From Vicinamibacteria bacterium (GTDB taxonomy: Bacteria; Acidobacteriota; Vicinamibacteria; Fen-336): a stretch of DNA of 64,000 nucleotides. The notes under the pieces were generated by a model. That model saw only the letters and a program-made list of their open reading frames with translations. It did no database searches and was not told the origin of the DNA. The position numbers were made by a program, and so were the translations under genes. Shown here in pieces: positions 1 to 9,604 of this stretch; the first letter of the stretch is position 1, and each line of letters begins with the position of its first letter. The stretch lies in assembly GCA_035570235.1 (NCBI GenBank), contig DATMML010000005.1, positions 1 through 64,000 of the forward strand, given 5' to 3'.

Positions 1-180
1 CGGGGGTCTCGACGCTCCACGTGCCTTACTTCCGGCCCTCCTGGCCGTAGCGCCCGTCATGTGGGCGAGTCAGGATGCCACGGTACCACTAACCGACGCC
101 GAGGCAGGTCCGATAGCCTTGGGCAGCCTCTGCTGGTCGCAACCGGCTGCCGAGCGTCGCGTTCGGTCAAGCGCTCCGAG
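1..180 (+). repeat. Inverted dispersed repeat, copy A
   Basis: The first 180 bases match the reverse complement of 38626-38805 with about five substitutions (about 97%). The match stops at base 180/181, where the two loci diverge. Its other end cannot be seen because the window begins here, so this copy may be longer. One reading frame is open in both copies, but four of the five differences would change amino acids, so selection on a protein is not evident. No transposase motif is visible. Confidence 0.85.
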
Positions 181-309
181 GAGACGCTCGACGGCTACGA
201 GATCGACGTGAGTTTCTTTGATCTGCGACATCGCGCGTGGGTCGTGCCGCTTCCAGCAGGGGTTCACCGGACACCAGGGACTTGACGTCGTTGAATCAGG
301 GCTGTATAG

Positions 310-321
310 TTCATGTATGAA
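310..321. promoter_or_regulatory. Probable MarR operator over the marR start codon
   Basis: The 12 bases TTCATGTATGAA form a perfect inverted repeat (TTCAT-GT-ATGAA) that overlaps the proposed marR start codon at 317. A near copy sits at 766-777 in front of the efflux genes. A shared palindrome before a MarR gene and before the adjacent pump fits autorepression plus control of the pump; binding itself is inferred. Confidence 0.55.
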
Positions 322-745
322 TGACTTGGCGCCCGGGGTTCGGGCCGGGAAGCTCATATATTTCCTGCACACCGTTGAGGAGCGGCTGGAAGCCGCGCTC
401 GAGCCCTTGGGGCTCTCGGTCGCCAAGTTCGGCGTGCTCGCCAAGCTCGTGGCGGCGGGCGAGCCCCTCCCCCTCGGAACGTTGGCCGAGCGGATGGCCT
501 GCGTCCGCTCGAACATGACCCAACTCATCGACCGCCTGGAAGCCGACCAGCTCGTGAGACGTGTTGCCGATCCCGGTGACCGCCGCTCGGTTCGCGCCGA
601 GCTCACGAAGGAGGGCCGGGAGCACTATGCCGCTGCGCTCAAGATCGTCGAGCAGGCGGAGTGTGAGCTCTTCTCCGGGCTCCCCAAGAATCAGCAGGAC
701 GTCCTCCTCAAGCTTCTGGGCTCCCTAAAGTGCGGTGAGCATTGA
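317..745 (+). CDS. MarR-family transcriptional regulator of efflux genes
   Basis: A winged-helix repressor of about 142 residues, the usual MarR length. The middle carries the typical segment: a recognition helix region (LAERMACVRSNMTQLIDRLE), then the wing with VADPGDRRSVRAELTKEG, where the D-x-R-R-S/x pattern is the family hallmark. The ATG at 317 gives a normal MarR N-terminus; an upstream start at 218 would add 33 residues with no family resemblance. The gene lies 135 bp upstream of an RND adaptor gene on the same strand. MarR proteins usually repress themselves and a neighbouring transporter until a phenolic or hydrophobic ligand binds. The paired palindromes at 310-321 and 766-777 support that here. 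The ligand is unknown. Confidence 0.9.
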   Translation: MNDLAPGVRAGKLIYFLHTVEERLEAALEPLGLSVAKFGVLAKLVAAGEPLPLGTLAERMACVRSNMTQLIDRLEADQLVRRVADPGDRRSVRAELTKEGREHYAAALKIVEQAECELFSGLPKNQQDVLLKLLGSLKCGEH

Positions 746-765
746 GTTTTCTTTAGGGAACATAG

Positions 766-777
766 TTCATAGATGCA
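766..777. promoter_or_regulatory. Second MarR-type operator before the RND genes
   Basis: TTCATAGATGCA matches the palindrome at 310-321 (TTCAT-NN-ATGAA) at 9 of the 10 arm positions. It lies 20 bp after the marR stop and about 100 bp before the adaptor start, where an operator for the pump would be expected. The repeated context (tagttcat at both places) makes chance similarity less likely. Confidence 0.5.
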
Positions 778-880
778 CCGTCTATACGTGTAGTTTTTGG
801 GCCTTTCGTGCCCGACCGGAGAGTGTCCGCCGCCGGGCCGCTCATACGTCGAACACTCGAAGGCAAAGGAGCTTCCCCCG

Positions 881-2008
881 ATGACTAAGCGGATGTTGTT
901 GATGCTCAGCGCGATGGCCCTCTTCATCGCGGCTGTGGGCTCCGTCAAGTTCTTCCAGATCAAAGCCGCCATCGCCCAGGCGTCGTCCTTCCAGCCCCCG
1001 CCCGAGGCCGTCACCACGGTTGTGGCCCGGCAGGAGCAGTGGCCCGCCACACTGGACGTCATCGGGACCGTCGTTGCCGTTCACGGCGTCACCGTGAGCG
1101 CCGACCTGCCCGGCATCGTCGACCGGATCTTCATCGAGTCCGGCCGCGCGGTGCAGGCGGGGGACATCCTGGTCGAGCTCGACACCCGCCAGGAGCAGGC
1201 CCAACTCGCCGCCGCCGTTGCCGCCGCCGACCTCACTCGCGTCAGCCTCGAGCGCACGCGCGGTCTCGCGCAAGAGGGGATCCTCTCCCAGGCCGACAAC
1301 GACCGGGCAGCGGCCGAGCACAAGCAAGCCGAAGCTCGCGTGGGCGAGATCCAGGCCACGATCGCGAGGAAGCACATTCGCGCGCCCTTCTCCGGAGTGG
1401 TCGGGATCCGTCAGGTCAACCTCGGTCAGTACCTCAGCGCCGGCACCCCCGTGATCCCGATGCAGTCGCTCGATCCGATTTACGTCAACTTCAACGTTCC
1501 ACAGCAGGAGCTCGGCCGCCTGCACATCGGCGGTGACGTGCGGGTGCACGCGGAGGCGGTGGACCCCGCCGGCTTCGCGGGCAAGATGACCGCCGTCGAC
1601 TCGGTGGTCGACGAGGGCACCCGAAACCTACGAATCCAGGCCACCCTTGCCAACCCTGAGGGCAAGCTGCGCCCGGGAATGTTCGTGGACACCCAGATCC
1701 TCATCGGCGCCAGCCACGACATCATCGCCCTCCCGGCCTCCGCCGTGAACTACGCGCCTTACGGCGACACCGTGTTCGTGGTCGAGGAGCTCAAGGGGCC
1801 GAAAGGCGAGGCTTACCGGGGCGTCCGCCAGCAGGTAGTGAAGCTGGGCGTCGCCCGCGGCGATCAGGTGGCCGTCCTCTCCGGCCTCCGCGCGGGCGAG
1901 GAAGTGGCGAGCTCCGGCGTGTTCAAGCTGCGCAACGGGGCCGCCGTCCACGTGAATAACCAGGTGCGGCCCGCCAACGACCCTGCACCCAAGCCCGAGG
2001 ACAACTGA
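881..2008 (+). CDS. RND efflux periplasmic adaptor (membrane fusion protein)
   Basis: An adaptor of about 375 residues, normal for the HlyD/AcrA-type family, linking an inner-membrane RND pump to an outer-membrane channel. The ATG at 881 follows AAGGAG by 8 bases, and an N-terminal hydrophobic anchor follows it. Upstream starts from 797 would add 28 unlikely residues. After the anchor come a lipoyl-like half (GTVVAVHGVTVSADLPGIV), a helical hairpin rich in Ala/Glu/Arg, the second lipoyl half (IRAPFSGVVGIRQVNLGQYL) and the beta-barrel and membrane-proximal domains. It is followed after one base by the pump gene. No outer-membrane factor gene lies in the cluster, so a TolC-like protein encoded elsewhere is presumably shared. 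Confidence 0.93.
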   Translation: MTKRMLLMLSAMALFIAAVGSVKFFQIKAAIAQASSFQPPPEAVTTVVARQEQWPATLDVIGTVVAVHGVTVSADLPGIVDRIFIESGRAVQAGDILVELDTRQEQAQLAAAVAAADLTRVSLERTRGLAQEGILSQADNDRAAAEHKQAEARVGEIQATIARKHIRAPFSGVVGIRQVNLGQYLSAGTPVIPMQSLDPIYVNFNVPQQELGRLHIGGDVRVHAEAVDPAGFAGKMTAVDSVVDEGTRNLRIQATLANPEGKLRPGMFVDTQILIGASHDIIALPASAVNYAPYGDTVFVVEELKGPKGEAYRGVRQQVVKLGVARGDQVAVLSGLRAGEEVASSGVFKLRNGAAVHVNNQVRPANDPAPKPEDN

Positions 2009-2009
2009 C

Positions 2010-5000
2010 GTGAAGTTCACCGACCTCTTCGTCAAGCGACCCGTCCTGGCCATCGTCGTCAACCTGGTCATCCTCATCGCCGGCCTGCAGTCCATCCGCT
2101 CGCTGAGCGTGCGTCAGTATCCGCGGAGCGACATTGCGGTCGTCCGGGTGACGACAACCTATGTGGGTGCTAGCGCCGACCTCGTGCGCGGCTTCATCAC
2201 CACCCCGCTCGAGCGCGTGATCGCCAGCGCGGACGGCATCGACTTCATGGAGTCCTCCAGCGCCCAGGCCCTGAGCTCGATCATCGTCCACTTGAAGCTC
2301 AACTACGACACCAACGCCGCCCTCACCCAGGTCCAGGCAAAGGTGGCGCAGGTGCGGAACGACCTCCCCCCCGAGGCCCAGGCGCCGGTCATCGAGCTGG
2401 AGACCGCCGACAACCAGTTTGCCGCCATGTATTTGGGCTTTTCCGCCGACAACCTGGACGAGAACCAGATCACCGACTACCTCACCCGCGTCGTCCAGCC
2501 CAAGCTCTCCGCCGTGAGCGGCGTCCAGCGCGCCGACATCCTTGGCAATCGAACGTTCGCGATGCGCATTTGGCTCAAGCCCGACAAGATGGCCGCGCTG
2601 GGCATCTCTCCCTCCCAGCTGCGCGACGCGCTGGCCAAGAACAACTATCTCTCCGCCCTGGGCAAGACCAAGGGCTCGATGGTGTCGGTGAACCTCGTGG
2701 CCAACACTGACCTCCGCACCCCGGAGGAGTTCCGGCAGCTGGTGGTGAAGAGCAAGGACGGGGTGGTGGTGCGGCTCGGCGAGATAGCGGACGTCTCGCT
2801 GGGGTCGGAGAACTACGAGGAGGACGTCCGGTTCAACGGTCAGGTCGCCACCTTCATGGGCGTGTGGGTGCTCCCCACCGCCAACTCCCTCGAGGTCGTC
2901 AAGAAGGTTCGGGAGACCCTTCCCGAGATCGCGGCGCAGCTGCCGGCGGGCATGAAGCTGGGCGTCCCCTATGACTCCACGGCCTACATCCAGGACGCCA
3001 TCAACGAGGTCATCAAGACCCTCAGCGAGACGCTCCTCATCGTGGTGATCGTGATCTTCCTGTTCCTGGGCTCCCTGCGGTCGGTGTTGATTCCCGTCGT
3101 GGCCATCCCCATCTCGCTGGTGGGGGCGGTGTTCCTCATGCTGGCGGCGGGCTTCACCATCAACCTGCTGACGCTCCTGGCCATCGTGCTCTCCGTCGGC
3201 TTGGTCGTAGACGACGCCATCGTCATGGTCGAGAACGTGGAGCGGCACCTCCACCTAGGCAAATCGCCCTTCCAGGCGGCGATCGATGCCGCGCGCGAGC
3301 TGGTGGGCCCGATCATCGCCATGACCATCACCCTGGCCGCCGTTTATGCCCCGGTCGCCCTCCAGGGCGGCCTCACGGGGGCGCTCTTCCGCGAGTTCGC
3401 CCTCACCCTGGCCGGCGCGGTGATCGTCTCCGGCGTGGTCGCGCTCACCCTCTCCCCCATGATGGGCTCCCGGCTGTTGCGGGCGGGCGACACGGACAGG
3501 GGTTTGGCGGGAGTGATCAACCGGCGGTTCGAGGCCGTGCGTCGCCTCTACACGAAGGCCCTCTCCTGGACGCTGCGCGATCGGCCCGCCGTCTTCGCCC
3601 TCTGGGCGATCGTCATCCTGCTGGCGGTGCCGCTCTACTTGTTCTCGCAGAAGGAGTTGGCGCCCATCGAGGACCAGGGCGTGGTCTTTGGATACATCCA
3701 GGCGGCCGCCAACTCCACTCTTGACCAGACCAAGCTGTTCACGGCCGAGGTCTACGAGGTCTACAAGTCGTTCCCCGAGTCGGACAGCATCTTCCAGATC
3801 ATCTCCCCCACGGGGGGCTTCGGGGGCATGGTCACCAAGCCCTGGAGCCAGCGGACCAAGACCGCCGAGCAGCTCATGATGGAGTCGGCCGGGAAGCTGT
3901 CGAACATCCCGGGAATCCGCGCCATTCCCCGGACGCCGGCCCCGCTGCCCGGCGGCGGCGACTTCCCGGTGGACCTGGTGATCGCCTCCACCGCGGAGCC
4001 GAAGCAACTGAACGAAGTGGCCAACAAGCTCGTGATGAAGGCGTTCGGCAGCGGGCTGTACATCTTCGCCGACGCCGACCTCAAATTCGACCAGCCGCAG
4101 ACGGAGGTGGTCTTCAATCGCGACAAGGTCCGATCCCAGGGCGTCGACTTGAGCCAGGCCGGGCGCGACCTCTCGACGCTGATGGGGGGCGACTACGTCA
4201 ACCGCTTCAGCATTCAGGGGCGCAGCTACAAGGTGATTCCGCAGGTGAAGCGCACGGAGCGGCTCACCGCCGATCAGCTCCAGCAGATGTACGTGAGCGG
4301 GCCCGGCGACAAGCTCGTGCCGCTTTCCACCTTCGCCAGCTTGAAGACCAGTACCGAGCCGCGGGAGCTGAAGCGCTTCCAGCAGCTCAACGCCGTCCGC
4401 ATCCAAGGCGTCATTCCCCCCGGGGTTCCCCTCGACCGCGCGCTCACCGCCCTCGAGGATGAGGCTCGCCGCATCCTTCCCCCCGGCTTCACCATCGACT
4501 ACGCGGGCGAGTCGCGGCAGCTCCGCACCGAGGGCAGCAAGTTCATGGCCACCTTCCTGCTCTCGGCCATTCTCATTTATCTGGTCCTGGCCGCGCAGTT
4601 CGAGAGCTTCCGGGATCCCTTCATCATCCTGGCCGGCTCGGTTCCGCTGGCCATCTCGGGAGCTCTCCTTTTTTCCTTCCTCGGGTTCACGACCCTCAAC
4701 ATCTACAGCCAGGTGGGGCTCATCACGCTGGTGGGTCTGGTCTCGAAGAACGGGATCCTCATCGTGGAGTTCGCAAACCACCTACAGGAGACGGGCCTGG
4801 ACAAGCTCGGCGCCGTGGTCGACGCCGCGGCCACGCGACTCCGCCCGATCCTGATGACCACGGCCGCCACCGTGCTCGGCCATTTCCCGCTCGTGCTCGC
4901 GAGCGGGCCCGGGGCCGGCGCGCGCAACAGCATCGGCATCATGCTCGTGAGCGGTATGATCATCGGCACCTTCTTCACGCTGTTCGTGGTGCCGGCGATC

Positions 5001-5075
5001 TATCTGCTCGTCGCGCGGTCGCGGGTGCCCGCGCTAGCGGAGGCCCCGATGCCGGAGCTGGCAGAGGCGGTCTGA
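2010..5075 (+). CDS. RND multidrug efflux transporter (HAE1/AcrB type)
   Basis: An inner-membrane proton-driven drug exporter of 1021 residues, the normal length for AcrB/MexB-like pumps. The GTG start lies one base after the adaptor stop, so the two are translationally coupled. The N-terminal FVKRPVLAIVVNLVILIAG is the usual first transmembrane helix. The transmembrane stretch GLVVDDAIVMVENVERH contains the paired Asp residues used for proton relay. Two large periplasmic loops and two six-helix halves are evident, the second half beginning near residue 530. Sequence style (VRQYPRSDIAVVRVTTTY, ETADNQFAAMYLGFS) resembles MexK/MdtC-like members. Substrates cannot be inferred; regulation is probably by the upstream MarR protein. 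Confidence 0.95.
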   Translation: MKFTDLFVKRPVLAIVVNLVILIAGLQSIRSLSVRQYPRSDIAVVRVTTTYVGASADLVRGFITTPLERVIASADGIDFMESSSAQALSSIIVHLKLNYDTNAALTQVQAKVAQVRNDLPPEAQAPVIELETADNQFAAMYLGFSADNLDENQITDYLTRVVQPKLSAVSGVQRADILGNRTFAMRIWLKPDKMAALGISPSQLRDALAKNNYLSALGKTKGSMVSVNLVANTDLRTPEEFRQLVVKSKDGVVVRLGEIADVSLGSENYEEDVRFNGQVATFMGVWVLPTANSLEVVKKVRETLPEIAAQLPAGMKLGVPYDSTAYIQDAINEVIKTLSETLLIVVIVIFLFLGSLRSVLIPVVAIPISLVGAVFLMLAAGFTINLLTLLAIVLSVGLVVDDAIVMVENVERHLHLGKSPFQAAIDAARELVGPIIAMTITLAAVYAPVALQGGLTGALFREFALTLAGAVIVSGVVALTLSPMMGSRLLRAGDTDRGLAGVINRRFEAVRRLYTKALSWTLRDRPAVFALWAIVILLAVPLYLFSQKELAPIEDQGVVFGYIQAAANSTLDQTKLFTAEVYEVYKSFPESDSIFQIISPTGGFGGMVTKPWSQRTKTAEQLMMESAGKLSNIPGIRAIPRTPAPLPGGGDFPVDLVIASTAEPKQLNEVANKLVMKAFGSGLYIFADADLKFDQPQTEVVFNRDKVRSQGVDLSQAGRDLSTLMGGDYVNRFSIQGRSYKVIPQVKRTERLTADQLQQMYVSGPGDKLVPLSTFASLKTSTEPRELKRFQQLNAVRIQGVIPPGVPLDRALTALEDEARRILPPGFTIDYAGESRQLRTEGSKFMATFLLSAILIYLVLAAQFESFRDPFIILAGSVPLAISGALLFSFLGFTTLNIYSQVGLITLVGLVSKNGILIVEFANHLQETGLDKLGAVVDAAATRLRPILMTTAATVLGHFPLVLASGPGAGARNSIGIMLVSGMIIGTFFTLFVVPAIYLLVARSRVPALAEAPMPELAEAV

Positions 5076-5168
5076 GGAGAACCGGCACGGCCCACGATCC
5101 TTCGGGGAGGGCCACAAGGTTCAGACACTCGAGTCGCAAATAAGGCGGGCTGCCGGTCTGAGGCGTCA

Positions 5169-5240
5169 GCTGCCAGTTCCGGGTGCCGGTCGACTCCGAA
5201 GGGATTGATCAAATGCAAGGCCCCCGGAACTGGCGGCAGC
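5169..5240. terminator. Long-arm inverted repeat between convergent genes
   Basis: Arms 5169-5183 (GCTGCCAGTTCCGGG) and 5223-5240 are complementary except for three extra bases in the right arm. They lie between the convergent RND gene (ends 5075) and the minus-strand gene ending at 5245. A bidirectional terminator is plausible, but there is no T-run and the loop is about 40 bases, so it may simply be an inverted repeat. Confidence 0.35.
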
Positions 5241-5244
5241 GTGG

Positions 5245-6150
5245 TCAGGGCCTTGTGCTGGCCTTGTCAATCCCCTCAATAGGCGGAAGCGACTGAGGGG
5301 GAACAAGAACCCTCTCCGGCGCCGGCCTGTCAGTCTTCAAGGCCTGATCGATAAGATCGACCGCCGGACCCGTGCAGGGGGCTACCTCAATGGTGGCTGC
5401 GAGTTCCTTCGTGGTCACGAGACGTCGTCCCCTCTCAGGCAGCCCGTCACATCCCGTAAACGGCACACGCGCCCATTCGGGCCGGTGCGCCTGGAGGGCC
5501 CTGCGAGCGCCCAGAGCCAAGGCGTCGTTTTGGCAGCCGACCAGATCAGGCTTGAAAAGCTCAGAGGTCTTGAGCCGAAGCCACGCCGCGACCGCCATTT
5601 CACCGCTGGCTTCTGTCCACTCGGCGGGTAGGACCTTGATAATGATGCCGGTGTCCACGATCCCCTCGTTCATCCCCTCCAGCCGGGCTTGCGCAGCCGC
5701 CGTCCCTGGCGGGCCCTGGACATAGAGAACGGATCCGCCGCTCGGCAAAATGGCGCGAAACTGGCGTGCTTGGATCCGGCCAATCTCGTGGTTGTCTGCT
5801 GCGACGGCAGAGATGGTCACCCGCGGGTATTCCCGCCGCAAGGCTTCGACATAGGGGGCGCTGCGATTCAGGAGGATCCAGCCAATCCCAGCGGCCGCTG
5901 CGTTCCGGGCCACGCGCTCGAGGCCGTCCGGCACGCGCGTGTGGACCAGGAAGGCGAGCGGCCGCTCGTCCAACGGGGCGTGGATCCTCTGGAAGAGTTG
6001 ATGGATTTGAAGGACGGCGTTTTCTTCGGCATCGAGGACCTCGACCCCGAACCCGCTTCGCTTCGCCGCGGAGAGGAGATCCGCCCGCTGCAGCGCATGG
6101 TAGTCCTCGTTGAGCGTGAAAAATGAACCGACAAGTTTCCGGCTCGCCAA
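5245..6150 (-). CDS. Periplasmic-binding-protein-like protein (Peripla_BP_4 type)
   Basis: About 301 residues with a type-I periplasmic binding fold, as in sugar-binding proteins and LacI effector domains: an N-terminal lobe beginning KLVGSFFTLNEDYHALQ, the hinge region GSVLYVQGPPGTAAAQARLEGM, and PDLVGCQNDALALGARRAL, which matches the usual 'ND.MA.GA..A' motif. The TTG start is chosen because AGGAGGT lies 7 bases upstream (6158-6164 on the other strand). No signal peptide or lipobox is present, so the product appears cytoplasmic, unlike classic binding proteins, and no DNA-binding domain or ABC transporter gene adjoins it. It might be a cytoplasmic ligand sensor. The ligand is unknown. Confidence 0.75.
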   Translation of the reverse strand: MASRKLVGSFFTLNEDYHALQRADLLSAAKRSGFGVEVLDAEENAVLQIHQLFQRIHAPLDERPLAFLVHTRVPDGLERVARNAAAAGIGWILLNRSAPYVEALRREYPRVTISAVAADNHEIGRIQARQFRAILPSGGSVLYVQGPPGTAAAQARLEGMNEGIVDTGIIIKVLPAEWTEASGEMAVAAWLRLKTSELFKPDLVGCQNDALALGARRALQAHRPEWARVPFTGCDGLPERGRRLVTTKELAATIEVAPCTGPAVDLIDQALKTDRPAPERVLVPPQSLPPIEGIDKASTRP

Positions 6151-6513
6151 ATTCTGGACCTCCTATGCCATTGGTGTCTCGAGTGCTATCAATAAGGTTA
6201 CTACCCTTCTTGACCATCTGATTTCCAAACGCGATCTCGCGGGTTGCGACTCCTCCCCTAAGCCCATGAGCAGAGTCAAGTTGCAGCGGCCACACTCTCA
6301 GGGGGAGGCGGCTCGCTAGGTGGAAGTGCAGGAGTTTTGGGACAACACTGACTCGACACGTGTGTCCGACAGTGGGAAGCGCGGAGACGAGCGACTCCCC
6401 TTAACAGTGCCGGTTCATAACGAAGCGAGCCTGGAGGGGGTCCAGGCCGCACCCTGCCACACCGACGAAGCTCGGCGAGGCAAGGCACACGGCAGCTAGT
6501 CCTGCGCCTCGCG
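6151..6513. other. Intergenic region, no gene seen
   Basis: This 363-bp stretch has no reading frame with a ribosome site or recognisable product. It contains the binding-protein Shine-Dalgarno (6158-6164), an imperfect palindrome around ACACGTGT near 6353-6369, and the hairpin at 6430-6446. Confidence 0.5.
6430..6446 (-). terminator. Small hairpin downstream of the cupin gene
   Basis: CCTGGA-GGGGG-TCCAGG gives a 6-bp stem and 5-base loop, about 70 bp past the cupin stop on the minus strand. There is no T-run, so an intrinsic terminator is possible but weakly supported. Confidence 0.3.
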
Positions 6514-6930
6514 TCACTGGGCCGGAGAAGTCAGCGGTTTGCCCTTCTCGACCACGAACGTGGCCAGCACCTTGACTGGCGTTTCGCCCGCATTTTCTGC
6601 CCAATGAACTTTTCCAGCCGGCACAAAAAAGACCTCGCCTGATTTCACCGTGGCGGTCGGTCTGCCCTCGATGCTAACGGTGAGAGTGCCCTCGTGAACA
6701 TACCCGAAGACGTCGCCGGGATGCGTGTGTTTCGGTTCTCGTGCCCCCGGTGTAAATTCCACTTGGGCTACCACTCCCTCGTGGGCTGGAAAATTGCTTA
6801 GGTCTTGCTTCGTCAGAATCGTGCGTTTGGCACCTGCCTGCTGAGCATCCAGAGCAGGAGTCCAGGATAACGTTAAGAAGGTAGCGAACACGACTATTAC
6901 GGTAACTGCCGTCAAGCTCGACCGGTTCAT
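6514..6930 (-). CDS. Secreted cupin-domain protein
   Basis: A protein of about 138 residues starting at the ATG at 6930, chosen because AAGGAGG lies 6 bases before it; the longer frame to 7083 has no such site. Residues 1-28 form a Sec signal peptide ending at ALDAQQ. The rest is a single small cupin barrel: HTHPGDVFGYVHEGTLTV carries motif 1 histidines and the Glu, and FFVPAGKVHWAENAG carries the motif 2 Pro-Gly-His pattern. Small exported cupins of this type bind a divalent metal and often act as ligand-binding or quercetinase-like proteins, but the substrate cannot be read from the sequence. Neighbours give no pathway clue. Confidence 0.85.
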   Translation of the reverse strand: MNRSSLTAVTVIVVFATFLTLSWTPALDAQQAGAKRTILTKQDLSNFPAHEGVVAQVEFTPGAREPKHTHPGDVFGYVHEGTLTVSIEGRPTATVKSGEVFFVPAGKVHWAENAGETPVKVLATFVVEKGKPLTSPAQ

Positions 6931-7536
6931 AAGCACCTCCTTGCAGTGTGAATGTTTGTCGGGCCCGCCAGGCTTCGGAGTGCCTTCGACCTCTCGCCCT
7001 GGACCCAAAGCGGTCCCCGTCTGCTTTTTCGACCAAGTATTGCGTGAGCTGGTCGGGAGAGCATTGCGCTCCGGCGACAACACGCTCGCCGCAACTACTG
7101 CGCACGCGAGGACTCAGGCTTCACGTCGCAGCAGTCGCGTGAGCTCGTTGACGTGCGACCCTCGGCCCAGCGCCAGACCGTCTCTAGTAACACGCCCTTC
7201 TCGGTAGGCTCATAGATTGGCACGACCCACTTCTCTGTTCATTTCAACCACAGTCTCGGCCTGAAATCCTTGCGATGCAACCACGACCGGGAACGGTCGT
7301 CTCGCCTTCGGGTCTGAAAGGCGGCATAGGGGTCGGATCATGGCGGAAGCCCAGCGAACGTCCGTCCCGCCTGGCTACAGGAGCAAGCGCCGCCCAGTTG
7401 GAACGTTCCACGACCTTCGGCTGCACAAACGAGGAGGGAAGAAACAGATACTCAGGGGAGTATAATTCCGAGATTGGACCTGTCCTGACTGGCCAAGCTG
7501 AGCCGCGTGCATCCCGTGGCGAGGAAGGAGGGCTGC
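6931..7536. other. Intergenic region between divergent genes
   Basis: About 600 bp without a supported gene. It must hold the promoters of the divergent cupin and lipoprotein genes. A TATAAT hexamer at 7461-7466 lies about 70 bp before the lipoprotein start, but no good -35 box precedes it. A 122-codon frame across 7275-7643 lacks a ribosome site and overlaps the lipoprotein, so it was not called. Confidence 0.4.
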
Positions 7537-7950
7537 ATGAGATTAGGCATTGTTCTTGTCTTTCTTTCCGCATTGGCGGCGGCCCTCTCAGCTTGCTCAA
7601 CACCAGCCGCACCGACGCCCGCTCTTGGCCCCCCGCCGGTTGAGATTTCGGGCGTCTCGCCCGCAATGGGGACCTCGTTGTCGACGAACACTGCCGTCGA
7701 CCTAAGCCTGACCGTGGTTTCCCTTGTGGACTCTCCCTGCCGCACGACCCTCTCTCTGCAAGACGAGGCAGGTGTTCCCCTCCTCGCGTCCGCACCAGCG
7801 GTCGATATCGCGCCGCGAGGCAAGGCCAGCCTTGGCGCCTCGTTTGTCGTTCCCCCAGGGGCGTTCTCGATCGAAGCGTTAATCGTCTCCCGCTTTGCCG
7901 ATCAGAATCAGCCCTCCGAGGTATTCGTCGCGCGGTATTCCGTTCGGTAA
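7537..7950 (+). CDS. Small lipoprotein of unknown function
   Basis: A protein of about 137 residues. The ATG at 7537 follows AAGGAGGG at good spacing, so it is preferred to the in-frame start at 7507. The N-terminus MRLGIVLVFLSALAAALSAC is a lipoprotein signal with lipobox L-S-A-C, predicting cleavage before Cys20 and lipid anchoring. A Pro/Ala-rich linker follows, then a domain of about 100 residues with alternating hydrophobic residues (VDLSLTVVSLVDSPCRTTL, FVVPPGAFSIEALIV) that looks like a beta-sandwich. I do not recognise a family. It lies 30 bp upstream of an ABC transporter set on the same strand, but a functional link is not shown. Confidence 0.7.
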   Translation: MRLGIVLVFLSALAAALSACSTPAAPTPALGPPPVEISGVSPAMGTSLSTNTAVDLSLTVVSLVDSPCRTTLSLQDEAGVPLLASAPAVDIAPRGKASLGASFVVPPGAFSIEALIVSRFADQNQPSEVFVARYSVR

Positions 7951-7980
7951 GTCAGCGGTCGGGGGTATGTCTTGGCTTCG

Positions 7981-8902
<922 letters not shown>

Positions 8903-8910
<8 letters not shown>

Positions 8911-9604
8911 GATGTTCCGCAGCACTCTGCGCGCGCGAGGGCTCCGCCCGGCTCCGCTGGCGCTGGCCGCTTTCTTGGTGGCCACCGCTACCTTCCTGGG
9001 CTGGGTGGACGGCGGCATCGACCCCCTAACCGCAATCGTAATCGCCAGCATCAGCACCATTGTGACCAGCGCGGGCCTGATCGGCAGCGACGTGGCGGAC
9101 GGCACGGTGCAGCTGGTGCTGGCGCGGCCCCTGACCCGGAACCAGTACTTGGCGGGGCGCTTCCTGGGCGCCGCCACTCTGGCCGTGCTCGCCGGTGTGC
9201 TCATCCTCTGCGGGGGCACCGCCGGAGTGTGGCTGAGAAGCGGGCGGCTGGACCGGGAAGAGCTGACCCTCCTGGCTATAACGACTCTCGCCCACCTGCT
9301 CTGGCAGACCACCCTTTGCTTCGCCCTCTCCACATTCGCTCCCGGGCATGGTGACGTGGTCGCCTACCTGGTGCTGCTGGTGGCCAGCCGGCTTCTGGCC
9401 TGGCAGGCGTCGGACGTGTCCTGGCCCTGGCTGGCGGCGGCGTTCCACTGGTGGGCGGACCAGGTCGAAAACGAACTCACCTACTCCGGCTTTTCGCTCA
9501 CGTTCTTGCAGGACCTCGTGCGCTGGCTCAGCAACGGGGCAGTGACGCTGCTGCTGGGCGCATTGGTGTTTCGCCACCGGCAGTTCTCGTATGGAGCCGG
9601 CTAG
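8903..9604 (+). CDS. ABC-2 type transporter permease
   Basis: An integral membrane protein of 233 residues with about six hydrophobic segments (such as LALAAFLVATATFLG, ATLAVLAGVLILCGGTAGVW, VVAYLVLLVASRLLA). The stretch LIGSDVADGTVQLVLARPLTRNQYLAGRF is characteristic of ABC-2 permeases related to NosY/GldF-like exporters. Its start lies inside the end of the ATPase gene, and its own end overlaps the thioredoxin-like gene by 14 bases, showing a tightly coupled three-gene unit. Together with the ATPase it would form a homodimeric exporter in the inner membrane. Confidence 0.85.

Noticed and set aside
1923-4781. Minus-strand frames of 443 and 508 codons under the RND transporter
   Set aside because: Composition is His/Asp/Gly-rich without motifs; the plus strand encodes a textbook RND pump.
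7215-7235. Sigma-54 promoter (TGGCACG) near 7217
   Set aside because: The -12 TTGC element is not at the required spacing.
7275-7643. 122-codon plus-strand frame
   Set aside because: No ribosome site, no recognisable composition, and overlap with the lipoprotein start.
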